From contig JAOWBW010000027.1 of the NCBI GenBank assembly GCA_026119855.1, positions 434,001 to 498,000 of the forward strand: DNA of 64,000 nucleotides, read 5' to 3'. Position 1 is the stretch's first letter; each line of letters starts with the position of its first letter. Shown here one piece after another: positions 1 to 11,740 of the stretch. The position numbers and the translations under genes are program-made. The notes beneath the pieces are model-generated. The model was given only the letters and a program-made list of their open reading frames with translations. It was not told where the DNA came from and made no database searches. This DNA is from Campanula takesimana (lineage: Eukaryota > Streptophyta > Magnoliopsida > Asterales > Campanulaceae).

Positions 1-930
1 CAACCATATTGGATGCCTTTCTATATCTGGATCAATGGAAGTCACTGAATGCTGCAAGGGTGGACCCATGGTTCTTGGCCACCACTCCTCAACATCATCA
101 TAAGGAGGAAAGTCATCCAAGGGAGACAGAAAACTAAAGGTACCTGAGCTTTGGATGCTATCATTAGCTATCATAGCCATATGAGATGAAGGTCCACCAT
201 CATTGTCCTCATTGACTTGGACAGGACTACAACACCTCAAGTACTGCCTAAACAGCTGAGTGTGAGTAGTTGATGGAGACTACTGGAACCTATGAAAATT
301 ATCACCCCCTCCCTCAAGCACTGCCATGCTGATGGAAAAAGAATCTCTTGTCACTGGGGCATAAACCCTTGGCTGTTCAGCATCAGGCACCTTTTTGGCC
401 TGAACATCTAAGCTATCCTCTTGACTCATCAGCTCCCTCAAAGTAAAGGGCCTCAACACTTGATTTCCCTTAACAGCTTTCCTTCCTTTGTCCTTCTCAT
501 GGATCTTTAATCCCACCTTCATCATTAAGTCCCCAAGGGAATGGACCCTTTGGACTTCAGTATGTGCAGCATTTGCTTTGCTTCTCTCTCCTTCCCCTAC
601 TCTCATATTCTGACCAAACAACTTTATACTACCCTTCTCCTCTACCTGTTTCTCTTTTCCCTTTCCCTCTACTGTTCTAAGTTGAGCCAATCTCTCCCTT
701 TCAAACCTCTCTATTGCTTCCTTTTCACACTCCCAATCCCTCTTTCTCTTCTCTCTCTCTTTCACCTCTCTATACTTCAAAGGGTGATCTAGAGGAAGCT
801 GTTCAACTTCCTCATATATCTGATGATCACTCTGTATGGTATATGACCTATACTCTCTTTAAAATCTTTCTCTATCTGTCTCCTCACCAGATGGAACTAT
901 AAAGATCAATGTCATAATAGTTTGAGCCAT
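1..930 (-). pseudogene. Antisense accessory ORF of Sirevirus copy A (broken)
   Basis: Minus-strand reading frame homologous to the antisense ORF of copy B (58834-59901). The first usable ATG is at 930; the ATG used in copy B is changed to ATA here. A one-base frameshift lies near 870, so the longest open piece is 280-780, and homology continues to position 1. The protein is rich in Lys, Arg and Glu in its N-terminal third (REVKEREKRKRDWECEKE) and is probably helical or coiled-coil, followed by Ser/Pro-rich sequence with motifs such as LRPFTLRELMSQED. No membrane segment or enzyme motif is visible. It reads Trp where copy B has a stop, so the two copies broke at different points. Function unknown. 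Confidence 0.6.
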
Positions 931-1562
931 CTTTTTGGGATTGAACTTAGAAGAAAGTCTCCCTATTTTCTTTGAAAATAAACTGAGTATGTAGTCTACT
1001 GCTAAGACCCAAGAGAAAACTTAGTGTGGATTAAACATCTAAGTGCATATGTCTTTTATACACAAGGAATTTATGTTGGTCCTTAATAGGGTATGACCAT
1101 AGACTTAGCTGTTGAGCAAAATTTATATCCAAAATATCGACTGACTTGACCACCAAATCTGTACTATTGGTACAAAAGTGTGGCAATTCTGAGAAGTGAT
1201 GGTCAATATTAATTTTGTAGTGTGTTATGTTATATTTAGCACCATACTTTCCTTAAATAGCCGCCCACTATTTCTGGAAATAAATGATATAACATTTACT
1301 TCTATTCTATTTACTGTTCACTTAAACAGTAAAAGAGGATAACTGTCATGTCTCCTTAACGGCTACCTTTAAATACCCAGGTCGCCTCTCTCTTCCAAAA
1401 TATAACCGTTGTCCCCACCTTCTTCAGCACGATCCTTTTATTATTCCTCTCTATTTATAATAAATCCACAGTTAATCCCCTTCGAAAATTCTCAATTTAT
1501 CGAACACTCTGTTTTTCAAACCCTAATCCTCTGTTTCTTCTTCGCCCATTTCTTCAAAATCA
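931..1562. promoter_or_regulatory. Divergent intergenic promoter region, Sirevirus copy A
   Basis: 632 bp separate the antisense ORF from the sense ORF. A TATA-like box on the minus strand (TATAAAAG, 1053-1060) points to the antisense ORF. A plus-strand box (CTATTTATAATA, about 1450-1461) lies about 105 bp before the sense ATG at 1563. Both boxes have counterparts at matching positions in copy B. The sequence and positions are seen; promoter activity is inferred. Confidence 0.5.
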
Positions 1563-4500
1563 ATGGCTCTTCCTGAAGATTCTCATGGATATTACATTGA
1601 AAGTGATTTCTTTGAAAGTGAAGCAGGATCCTATGTCAAAGAAATACTAGAAAGCAATGGCCTTCTCAACATGTTGACTGCTCAGAATCCAATTCTTGAG
1701 AATACGTGTTCTGAGGTATATCGAATTGGAACTTAGCTGAAAGATAGTTCAATTCGACGTGTGTTCCAAAATGTCACCATGATTATCAAACCTGAGGATG
1801 TACATACAACTTATGCCATCTCAAATCACAGAAGCCTTCTAACCAACATTTGGAGCAAAGACTTTGATGCTACATTCAGTATTCTCTACAAGCAATTCAC
1901 TAATCAAGAAGACATTGATTATGATTCTGTAAAGAACAAATCAATCTTGAAAAAGAAATTGTCCATCAATAATCCAGCCCTCAGTGATATGGTTATCAAA
2001 GGAATGTGTGGAAAACAATCTTCCTTGGACCAGCTAAGCTCTTTAGAATGGAAGATTGCCCTTGGTCTGATTAGAAATATAGTGAATTGGTGCACAGTGA
2101 TGCTTGAAAATTTCAATCTTGCCACTTCCCCATCTCTCCACAAACCTTATGTGAGATCCACTAAGCCAAATCTATTCAGATTCATAAGTGGGATTCTAGC
2201 AAAGAAGCTCAAAGACCTCCCAGCCATTCTCAACACTAGGTGGCTTGAACTAGTTCCCCTCAGTTCCTCCAAGAAATTTGACAAAAAGACCATCCCTCTC
2301 AAAGGTTCTAAAGAAGAAATAGCTAAATCCTCCAAGGCCAAGCCTTCAACAGCTAAGGCATCCAACAGGGTCCCAACAGCTAAGCCTGGACCTTATGAAG
2401 CTCCAGCCACATGAATGGCCACTAGAGGAACAGCCAAGACCATTCCAAGAAGGAAATCCAGAGCTGTAAAAGGAAAAGGCAAGAAGAACAAGAATGATGA
2501 ACCTCCCTCATCCTCAACCTCCTCAACTTCCAGTGAGTCAACTAAATCCTCCTCTCAAACCTCCTCCTTACCTGGTGATAGTCATGAACAAACAACTGTA
2601 AGTGGGGAAAGAGTTAGAGCTTCTGCTAGCAATGCTAGTCAGATTTATGTTGATGATGAAGCCACTCCAAGTGAAGGAGAGTCTGAGGTTCAGAAGACAA
2701 GAAACTCCAGTACTATAATGGATATTGATGAAGAAGAATTTGGAGTCCAGTTGTCTCTATAACAACAAATTGAAGAGATCAGAAAAGTCAAGCAAGGAAA
2801 AGGACCACCTGAGCTAGTTGCCCCAACAGCTGAGCAAACTATGCCAACAGCTGAGCATGATCTCCCAGCAGCTAAATCAGTTGATCCAACAGAAATGGTA
2901 GCATCTTCATCTTCCTCTGCTGGTCAATTCATAGTAAAAAGAAGACGTATGAGATCTCCCTCTTCTTCTCCCAAAAGGCAAAGACAAGCATCCCCTCCCT
3001 TTCCCAATTTGACTTCTAGTTCAGATCATGTTGCTGTCATTGAAGGAATCCTTGATCTTACCTCTCAAACCGTCTCTCCTGTTAAACCCTTAAGGGGGAA
3101 CTCAGCAATACAACACAGCCCTGTCAGGTCAAGGGGGAACTCTTCGGTTCATGAAATTTCCTCAACAGCTGAGACCCAATCTCTCTCTGTATATCCCCCT
3201 TCACCTCCAACTCATATTCCTCTCCCTCCTATATCTCCTGATCAACCTACTGACATTCCTATTCTCAACCCTCAAATCATTGAGTTTATCAAAGAAAAGT
3301 CTGTGCCTAATCTGTCTGATGAGGATACATCAAACCTTTTTGAGTAGCTTTCTACTAAATATTCCTTAGATGAGGCCCTCAAGGCTCCAAGGTCAAGGTG
3401 GATTATCTACTCCCAAACCTGCCTCAATAGCTAACCCTCCATCTAAATTGCTTACTCTCTCTCATATTGATCTAGACACTTCCATGCCAAATCCTAGTTT
3501 CTGGGCCTTAGACTGTGACATTGATTTTTCAGTCACAGCTATCCTTGAGGCACACAAAATGTTTGGTTCCATTTCTCCCCTTCCTCCTCTTCTCAACCCT
3601 CATAATCTTTCGAACCCTTGGGATATGACCAGAACCCACATGAGCATTCATGCTAGAAATATTGGGGGTCAAGTGTTCTATGCTTATGAAGAATGGAAAA
3701 GGTTTAGGATCTCCATCCAATATTGCTTCATTTTCAATGCTCCTAAACTGCCCAATCCTATCACTCTCTCAAATCTTCCTGAATGGGAATTGTTCTTTTG
3801 TCATCTTGTCTCTAAATCTCTTCAGGAATGCCTCTATGTCCCTTCTTTACTTGTGTATGCTCTATGTATCCAATATGCACAATCTGTATTCTGGACTCTT
3901 GTGTCCAAAAAGAGCTGCATCATGGGGATTATTGTCAAGCACCTCTTTTCCATCTCTAATGTTTATCCTCAATAGCTTCCTCCACCTCCTCCTGCCTTCC
4001 ACAAAAATTCAAGATCAAAGCTTGACAACCAACCCTCAAACTTTGATCCTTTGAAATTCACCCCTCAATATCACCTCACCTAAACTGACTTCAACCAGTT
4101 CTCTGCAACCTCATCAAACAACTCAAAAACTCCCTACTCAGAAAGCTTGATGATGTGTCTGAGTTTATCCTTCAAAGAGGTGACAATCCCATTCCTCCAT
4201 CTCCTGAACAACCAACCCCAACAGCTTTCCCTCCTCCTCCTCCTAGCAGCCATACCCTACCACCAAGGCCATCACAGGCATCAATCTACTCCTACTTCCA
4301 AGTTCCTCCTGCTAGCAAGCCTTCCAAAGCCACCAAGAAGAGACCTGCCTCTCTCTATAAGGAATACCCAATAGGGGCTCCACCATCTGATGAGACCATA
4401 TCTCCTCAGCAACTGCAAGCTTGGATTGGTCCAAGTCTTCTCTACAATCAACCAGTTCTCACTAAAGATCAGTTGCTAGCTAGATAAGACCAATACATCC

Positions 4501-4622
4501 AGTACAACAACATGATGGGTCTTTACTGGAACAATGAATGGTTCTACAGAAGGAATGAACTAGTAAGAAGAGCTATTCTCATTCAAGATCTAAAAGCAGT
4601 GGAGAAGAGCAAAAATGCCTAG
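1563..4622 (+). pseudogene. Sense accessory (env-like position) ORF of Sirevirus copy A (broken)
   Basis: Long sense ORF between pol and the 3' LTR, where SIRE1-type elements carry their env-like gene. The start MALPEDSHGYYIESDFF matches copy B. N-terminal region (about residues 1-230): globular-looking, with NPALSDMVIKGMCGKQSS and WCTVMLENFN. Middle: Ser/Pro/Thr-rich and basic. C-terminal third: THMSIHARNIGGQ, a hydrophobic stretch LLVYALCIQYAQSVFWTL that could be one membrane span, then Pro-rich sequence. It is broken by stops near 1734, at 2412 (TGA), 2760 (CAA to TAA relative to copy B), about 3345 and 3973, plus frameshifts near 3360-3380 and 4110-4150. I see no signal peptide, so 'env-like' describes position only. 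A distant match to plant transposon-protein domains is possible. Confidence 0.65.
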
Positions 4623-4835
4623 CTAGGATTGAAATCAGTTGGTTTGTTTTCTTTAGCTTTGAATAGCTGTTCATAACACTCTTTATTTTTCAATTATTTC
4701 CTTTAGTATATTTCAGTTTGTATTAACAGTTTGTTTGCCAAGAAATATTATCAAGAAGAATTTCTCTTCATTGGTTTCCTATTTCCTTAGCACTTATACT
4801 TGCAGGTACATAATCAAAACCTTTATTTATTTACC

Positions 4836-4848
4836 AAAAAGGGGGAAA
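4836..4848 (+). other. Polypurine tract, Sirevirus copy A
   Basis: AAAAAGGGGGAAA lies one base before the LTR start TGTTAGTACC, the usual position of the plus-strand primer. The same tract sits at the same distance from the LTR in copy B (63788-63800). Confidence 0.9.
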
Positions 4849-4849
4849 T

Positions 4850-6035
4850 TGTTAGTACCTCACTATGTTTAACTCACAATTAATCATAGTAAATATGTTT
4901 TGATAAATAACTAATCAAACCCAATTGATTATATGATGTATACAAAAGACCTGAGCACATGCAGCCCTATGCAAAACTCAACAGCTAAACTGCCCTGTTT
5001 CCACTCAAGCCAACAGTCAAGTCATTACATGATCTACCTATCATCTATACATCCAACAAATTGAAGAACTACCTATTACAGACTCCCTCTACCTTAAATG
5101 AATTATCAAGATGATATATACAAACAAGCTTCAACAGCTAAGGCCCTACAAGCCCAACAGCTAAGCTCCCCTGTTTCAACAGCTAAGACTATTCTTCTTC
5201 AATAGCTATATCCAAGTCATCAAATCCTTGAAGAATGATTATTCAAATATTACCAGTCATTGGAATAACTCATAGTGAAGCTTCTTCAACTGTGAATACA
5301 CCTTCTCTAAACCTTGAAAACCTGTATACAGAGGAACAACAAACATTCAGTCAAAGTCAAAGGGAACCATTACTTCTCTGTACCTTTGTTCCCCAAACGG
5401 CTACTACTGTACCCTTGTCCCCCAACGGCTCTATCTCCTCCCTTATATAAAGGAGTATACTGGCATGTTGTCAAGTAACCTTTTCCAGACCCTTTACACC
5501 TTTTTTACACCCTTACAATCCTTTGGAGCTCTACTGCATTTCACTCTGCAGTTTTAAATATTTGCATAGACCCCTGCAAATATTGTGCCATTTTGCACCC
5601 AGTTTCAACCCTCTCCTAGCCAGCTTAATGCCAAGCTATTTTGTAAACACACTTGTGATTATTTTTATTTTCTTTTTCTCGCTTTGAAAGAAGCAACCTT
5701 AATTGAAGTGTCAATTAAGTAGAGGGGGTTCAAAGGAACTTGCCTTATCAATTCTTGTAACTCTTATTGAAGAGAATATTATAGTGAATTGATCTCACTG
5801 TTTCAACAGTGGGGGTAGATGTAAGAGAAGGGTTTTGCCTCTGAACCACTTTAAAATACTATGTACTCTCTTGTCTCTACACTAACACACACATACACCT
5901 TGTCCTTTAATTTATTCCTTCATTCGTATTCCGCTGCACATTTCTTTGATTGACTTATTTCTCAACAGCTAACCTCAAACAGTTAGTTGTCCAAGTTTTA
6001 ATTAATCTATTCATTTAGTTAAACAGGGCCATTCA
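4850..6035 (+). repeat. 3' LTR of Sirevirus copy A
   Basis: 1186-bp LTR starting TGTTAGTACC and ending GGGCCATTCA. It aligns along its length with the copy B 5' LTR (51897-53039). It carries clustered AACAGCTAAG-type motifs (4980, 5132, 5155 and 5178), a TATA box at 5444 and a near-palindrome by its 3' end (CAGCTAAC, then GTTAGTTG). The target duplication cannot be tested because the 5' end is outside the window. Confidence 0.9.
5444..5451 (+). promoter_or_regulatory. TATA box of Sirevirus LTR (copy A)
   Basis: TATATAAA within the LTR, in a stretch conserved with copy B (TTATTTAAA, 52446-52454). It would place the start of the R region roughly 25-35 bp downstream. Position seen; activity inferred. 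Confidence 0.6.
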
Positions 6036-6047
6036 CTTATTCATATA

Positions 6048-6357
6048 CTCCCTCCGTCCCATTTCAAGTTTCACCATTTTGGTGATGCACGCAAATTAAG
6101 AAAAGCTATTTGTGTGAGAAATGTTGTGAGAGGGAAGAAGTTAGTGGGTATGACAAGTGGGGCCTACAATTTAAATGTGTGAGAGGGGAAAGTTAGTGGG
6201 TATGACAAGTAGGGCCTACATTTTAATTATGTGAGAGGGGAAAGTTAGTGAGTATGACAAGTGGGCCCCCATGTTTTTTCCATTTTAAGAAATGGTGAAG
6301 CAATCAACGGGACATCCATTTGGGTAATTGGTGAAACTTGAAATGGGACGGAGGGAG
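6048..6357. mobile_element. Stowaway-type MITE 1
   Basis: 310-bp element with inverted ends CTCCCTCCGTCCC and GGGACGGAGGGAG flanked by TA duplications (6046-6047 and 6358-6359). Internally GTTAGTGGGTATGACAAGT is repeated about three times. No coding capacity. It begins only 12 bp after the Sirevirus LTR. The ends and TA target are typical of plant mariner-derived Stowaway elements. Confidence 0.9.
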
Positions 6358-6500
6358 TATTCAGTTACAAAAGAATTATATATCATATACAATATTCGAG
6401 TACGTTTCCTTAAATTAATTTTTTGGGAAAACTCCGTTTTGGTCCATTGTACTTTAGGGCGTGTTTCACTTTTACCATCGAACTTTATTTTTTTAATTTT

Positions 6501-6584
6501 TACCATCGTAGTACAAACAATGGTGTCATTTCATACCAAATTTGGGTGTGAAATGACACCATTGTTTGTAGTAGTACGATGGTA
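6501..6584. repeat. Long palindrome in AT-rich spacer
   Basis: Inverted repeat with arms of about 33 bp (about 6501-6533 and 6548-6584) around a 14-bp loop; each arm contains ACAAACAATGGTGTCATTTC or its complement. A third partial copy follows at about 6626-6653. The flank from 6360 (a 'GGTCCATTGTACTTTAGGG' type sequence) has no ORF. It may be the remnant of a DNA transposon with inverted ends; family not assigned. Confidence 0.6.
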
Positions 6585-6597
6585 AAATTGCACAAAT

Positions 6598-7489
6598 TTG
6601 GGTATAAAATATCGAATTTGGTTTAAAATGACACCATTGTTTGTAGTACGATCGATTTCATATGCTCTTTCTAGTGCCGGGAGTTCAATCTCTGAAATCG
6701 AACTTATTAATTTTCTAGTTGATGGTCTAGATCCACTGTACAAGACATTTGTCGTTTATTATTTTTTTCGACAACCCACCGTTTCTTTAGATTTTCTTTA
6801 CGGTCATCTTCTTGACACAGAAAATCACCAAGCTTCCCTTAATTCTCAAGCTGCACCCAACGGACCAGCCATAGATCCTTCCTTGGATGTGTCCCCGGTC
6901 TACAGTGAGACCTTTAAATCCCCACCTCCTGAGCTTGTTCATGTGCAAAATGTGTCTACCTCATTACGTCAGCACATTAAGTCCACAAAAAGCTCATGTT
7001 CCTTGCAGTGAAACTGGGCTTCCTTCTACATTTGGGCAGTCTGGTACTTCTACAAAGTCAGGCCTTCACACCACACCAAGACCAACCCATGTTGCTTACA
7101 GCCCAACACGACTTGTTCCTAAGCCAGTTGCTACTCTCCAAGCTGGATCACCTTCATTCCTTCCTGGGCTTCTTTCGAATTTCAGCCCTTTACCAATTGG
7201 GTCATCTACTCGGGCCACTTCTCAAGATGCACATGGATTACCTCTTCATGATTTGAGAAAGGTTCCTACCAGCCCATTTTTGGCTGCCCCTACTCAAATC
7301 ATACAATTCGGACTATCCCAGCAAGTTTTCTCACAAAGCCTTGTTCCTCTCTCCTTGGGCTTCACTATTGCGACACCTCTTGAAGTCTCACCTCTATTAG
7401 GTGATAGTCGAGACGTTATCAGTGTTCTTCAAGACAAGCACTCGTATGAAGATGATTATTACACCCTATATTCTCCTAAGGAATGGCGA
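6598..7489 (+). pseudogene. Copia Y gag/pol fragment, left of CACTA 1
   Basis: Degenerate Copia coding sequence. Around 6660-6860 the translation contains SEIELINFLVDGLDPLYKTF and DFLYGHLLDTE, a pattern typical of the UBN2-type gag of Copia elements. It continues as Pro/Ser-rich sequence and ends near YSPKEWRH, similar to the segment just before the RT domain. Protease and integrase are not recognisable. CACTA 1 begins at 7490. The Copia RNase H tail reappears at 13178, so these may be two ends of one old element that has lost its middle. Assignment by motif only. Confidence 0.5.
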
Positions 7490-7504
7490 CACTAGTACAT
7501 TTCT

Positions 7505-7870
7505 GATCTAATGCAATGCTTAAATTTGTTGCTTTAGTGGCCAATACATGTTGCATTAGCTCTAATGCAATGACGTAGGACCCTTGCATCCGCTTGCCTT
7601 GCATTAGGTCTAATGCAACGAGGAAGTGTTCTAATGCAACGCTTGTGCATGACCGTTGAATTATATCGTTATCTAATGCAATGCAGTGGATCACTACTAA
7701 TGCAACACTTGTTTACTAATGCAACAATCCCTTTTGCAACGAGATGGTGATATAATGCAACAGTTCACAGCTAATGCAACACCATTATCAACAATATACA
7801 AGTCAGACATCTAATGCAACGCCATTATATATAAAAAAACTATATAAACACCTAATGCAACAGTTACATA
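7505..7870. repeat. Left subterminal repeats of CACTA 1
   Basis: About a dozen copies of CTAATGCAACG or CTAATGCAATG in both orientations (for example 7508, 7569, 7607, 7631, 7672, 7697, 7713). The matching array at the other end is 12970-13165. Clustered subterminal motifs are characteristic of CACTA elements. Confidence 0.85.
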
Positions 7871-9151
7871 CAATTTAATAATAATATTTTATTGATAATA
7901 AATCAATTAATTATTAAAACAAAATATTATAATATTAAGAAACTTCAATTGACATAAAAAGTAGAATTACAAGATTCACGTCCAAAGAACATATTACAAA
8001 ATAAGTCACTAAAACTAATGTTCCGAAACAAGTCTAACTTAACCCAAAAAGACAATTCTAACTTAACTACAACCCATCAAATGATGCAAAAAAAAAAAAT
8101 TAAAAAAAAATGCTCCACTTTCTCATTTGTTGGATTGCTATACTTCTGGTCCATGAAGCTCACCACGTACCTACAAATTAAGATCATGAATTATCAGATA
8201 ATAATCATCAAGAAACCATTATATTTGAGTTTTGACATAATAGTGAAGGGATTATTAATCTAGGAATTAACAATATGGGTGCCTAATAATCCAGATTGCA
8301 AAAGCCAAATGTGTATTTTGTCGAAACAGTACAAAACTTGACAACTTCGTGTAAACTTAATTACCCATATTATATACTTCTCCACAAGCAGGAACGCCAC
8401 CTATTATCTAAATCAATGCACAAAGTAGCACACACAATCCATAGTCTCTTACTCATAGTCAGGATCCAAAAGATAGATGGCAGAAACTATACTTAAAGAC
8501 TCTAGGACCATTTAAGTGCATGCTATAAACTCAACAGGAAAAAATTTGCATTAATCCAATCTTTCTTGGACTTCCCCTAACTATATGATTTAAACTTTAA
8601 CTAACTTCAACAGAAACTATGCTAACACAACAGCCATCCCACTCCATAAACCTTAAATGTCAGACTGCCCATTTTTTTATCAACAAAGAAAATGAAAACT
8701 TAAATTCATATTCCACCTATCATCTCGAACGTTCTATTCTAATCAGCCATCAGACACAATAGCGCACAAATTCAATAACAACAACAAAGAAAGTACCTGA
8801 TTAACTGTCCCACCAGACTAATCATTTTGTTCGCTGATTTTTTTTTTTGCGGTGCACTATTCGCATCCTTTGCAATCGATGGGCTCACAAAATTAGGAAC
8901 AACAAGATCCATTCCTCTCCACAAAGTCACCCATAGTTTGTGGCCGATCCAAAACCTATAATATAAACTTAATTAGAAATAGCCAAATAAGTACACCCAT
9001 ATTAAGTCTTAATAATACGGAAATTGGTCACAATGACTTTGTAAAATTCAAAGATGACTCTTTTTCTGGTATAATAGCACCAAATCAGTTGTACATTGGT
9101 GTTTTCTAAGAAAAATGATAACAAACTTCATGTAAATTTCTTTAAGAATTA

Positions 9152-9406
9152 CTCCCTCCGTCTCACCCGAATTAGGATTTTTGGGTTGGGCACGGGGATT
9201 AAGGAAAAAATGTTAGTGGAGTAGGTGTTGTGAGTATGAAAAGTAAAGTAAGAGAGAGAAAGTAGGGTAGAGAATAATGAGTGGAAAGTTGTTGTGAGTG
9301 TGAATGTGGGTCCCATAAAAGAAAACACTTCCATTTTTTGGTTGTCCTAATTCAAATGGGACACCCAAAATTGAAATTTGTCCTAATTCGAGTGGAACGG
9401 AGGGAG
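9152..9406. mobile_element. Stowaway-type MITE 2 (in CACTA 1)
   Basis: 255-bp element with ends CTCCCTCCGTCTCACC and GTGGAACGGAGGGAG and flanking TA (9150-9151 and 9407-9408). The inner arms (CGAATTAGGA and TCCTAATTCG) extend the terminal inverted repeat. Non-coding. Confidence 0.85.
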
Positions 9407-9483
9407 TATAAGATAAATTTAAAACTTTTATAAAACCTTTATTTTGGTACGGAGGTAGTACTTTTTTATATACTTACATAATA

Positions 9484-9583
9484 CTCCATCTTTCTCAAAA
9501 TAGATGTCCAAAAAGAAATCAAGTTTGCTCTTGATCAAAAGCAAATTTGGAAATTTTTTAGACATTTATTTGGGACGAAAGAG
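9484..9583. mobile_element. Decayed MITE in CACTA 1
   Basis: About 100 bp with diverged inverted ends: TACTCCATCTTTCTC on the left, and GGGACGAAAGAGTA on the right. Both arms carry a GATGTCC / GACATTT type match. Probably an old relative of the neighbouring Stowaway-type MITEs. Confidence 0.5.
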
Positions 9584-10016
9584 TACCATTTATCGTCCAT
9601 GCATGTAACTCAATTGAACTATAAAGCATTTAACATATTTCGCAGCATACTGCCATGGAATTCTACTTATGATACCATCAAACTGAAGATGCCAAGTGAA
9701 TCAGTTGACTACGATGTAAAGCACTAATGGATTACCACAGAACATATTTCTCAGCATAGAGGTCAGATTGACTTTCAACATTTTCACATGATGCTGGGAC
9801 CAAACCAAAGAAATTAATCTCCTGTGATGGGGTCACTTTTTCTCTAAAAAGTCAGAATAGATTAAAGAAAATCAAACCAATAGATTCCCACATAACAGAG
9901 AAAAAAAGAGAGAGAGAAAGACACAGAATAGAGGAAACGTTTAACTAAACTTAATGACATGCTTTAATTCAGTGTGGGGTGTGTTAAGTATAAAAAATTT
10001 CTAAGTATATTGATTA

Positions 10017-10195
10017 CTCCCTCCGTCCCAAAATGATCTTCTCATTTGCCATTTTTCATTGTCCCAAGAAGTTCTTCTCATTTCTACAATATAGGCTTAA
10101 ATGTTCATAAACACAACATGGCTAGTGAAGCAAGTGTTCATATCCTTAAAAAGTTTAAATAGTCAAATGTGAAGATCATTTTGGGACGGAGTGAG
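10017..10195. mobile_element. Stowaway-type MITE 3 (in CACTA 1)
   Basis: 179-bp element beginning CTCCCTCCGTCCC and ending GGGACGGAGTGAG. The extended arms AAAATGATCTTC and GAAGATCATTTT pair. TA precedes it; the right flank is TG, read as a mutated TA. No coding capacity. Confidence 0.8.
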
Positions 10196-11244
10196 TGTCA
10201 CTTAAACAAAAAAGGTGTAATGATGCATGAAAAGATTCCATCCAACAAAGACCCAACTGGGTATACAAAACAATAATTTTTTTTAAAAAGCACAGAACTA
10301 ATTTATGGCATACAAAACAATTAAAAAAAATGAATAAACAATTGGGTATTAAACATATTCAGTACACCCAAAAAACTTGAATTTGGCACCAATGTAAGGA
10401 TCCAAAGAGATCTGAACGACCAAGAAAAGAAGCACCCAGAAAGAAAGCTTACAAAACAGCAGACAATGTATATGAAGATCACGTGAAGTACCTGTATGAA
10501 GACACAACTCTTTGAATGCTATAAAAGGGAAATTGCACCAAGAACAAACAAAAAAGTGCAAAATGATGATGGGTTTGGTAGGTGAAATTAAGGTAGATAA
10601 AATCCCAATTACCACTGCTACAACAAGTAAACTCCTCTATACAACACCCTCATCCTTTAAACATGTTGATTACCTGAGTGAACAAGTTTCTTGAAAAAAT
10701 TAAAAGGGGGGGTCATGTGCCATTAAAAGTCACACCCAAGGACTGCCACACCTTACAAATTGGAATACAAAATTCCAAATAAGTCACATAACAAAAATGC
10801 AGAATGAGGGAACAATTAAAAGGCACGGGGGAGTTCATGTGTCATTAGAACATAACCCACACCACAGAAGGAGAGTAAAAGAAAAAAAAACCAACAACGA
10901 ATTAAACCAAACCAAAGGCAGTATGAGGGAACAATTACACTAATCTGCGAACACAATTACACTAAACTGCAGCCAAACATGTGTAACCTGGTTTCAGTGC
11001 CTATTGCATGGGTGGCCCAATGTGGTTACCAAGACTGAAAAGCATGGAGGAAATTCAATCTACCTATGAGTCATGCAAAGGAAACCTAATTGGCACTCAA
11101 TTGCATCCAAGAAATTTTAAAATTAACAAAAGACAAGACATATGTAGAAGCATCTAGTTGTACAGCATTTGTATTTACTACGGGTAATTAAGGAAATAAG
11201 AAGTTAATGATTAATACAATATGCAAGTATCAGACTATAAGGTT

Positions 11245-11740
11245 TTACCTTTTTGTTCGGTGAGTGAAATTTTCTGTTTCCATGTTTCTTGTGATTTCAT
11301 CTTCATTATCGTCTCCATCATATTCACTTGTTGACTCAACATCTTTTTCTTCCAACAGTTCATTGCGCTTTCCACTTGGAAAATCCAAACCATGAGTTTT
11401 TTGTTGCAATATCATGTTAGCCAAGAATCCAGCACCTTGAGTATTCATTATTTCTGCATTCCTTTTCAACTTTTTGATACCTTTTCGTTCATATTCTGAA
11501 ATCTGACTTTGTACAACAGTAGTTTTGGGCTTATTACCTTTCATCCACAAATACCAAAAGGCAGAAAAGCATGTGACAAGTCATAATTTGAAGTTCTACC
11601 AAGTCTCGACGAGCACATACATGATCTTTAGTCTTTCGAGGAATGTCTAACAATGTCGCAATAACGTTATCAGCCAGAGGTTTTAGCTCTTTATCCGAAA
11701 AACAGAGATTAACACTCAGTTGCTTAAATATCTACCAAAC
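11245..11740 (-). pseudogene. TnpD/second-gene remnant of CACTA 1
   Basis: On the minus strand, 11740-11560 translates with NVIATLLDIPRKTKD and ARRDLVEL. This resembles the region of En/Spm TnpD that reads ILNTLLGDKEKSKDGYNARM in CACTA 2. It is followed by a 101-residue open stretch (11550-11245) with SEYERKGIKKLKRN and a very acidic tail, ending at a possible splice donor (GTAAAA). The rest of the transposase is missing. This supports minus-strand gene orientation and loss of autonomy. Short matches, so only moderate confidence. Confidence 0.45.

Larger units (their letters stand above)
1..6035 (+). mobile_element. Sirevirus-type Copia retrotransposon, copy A (3' part)
   Basis: The 3' portion of a Copia LTR retrotransposon of the same family as copy B (51897-64000). 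In order it holds an antisense accessory ORF, a divergent intergenic region, a long sense accessory ORF, a polypurine tract and one complete LTR. gag and pol lie beyond the left edge. Assignment to Sirevirus (SIRE/Maximus lineage) rests on the long extra ORF between pol and the 3' LTR, the repeated AAGGGGGAAC tracts and the PBS of copy B. Those lineage traits are established knowledge; the assignment is inference. Both accessory ORFs are broken, so this copy could move only with help in trans. Confidence 0.85.
8000..11244. other. CACTA 1 interior without recognisable genes
   Basis: AT-rich sequence with no ORF I can support. It contains MITEs at 9152-9406, about 9484-9583 and 10017-10195. Several short exon-like minus-strand pieces may exist but none shows a family motif. 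Confidence 0.5.
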
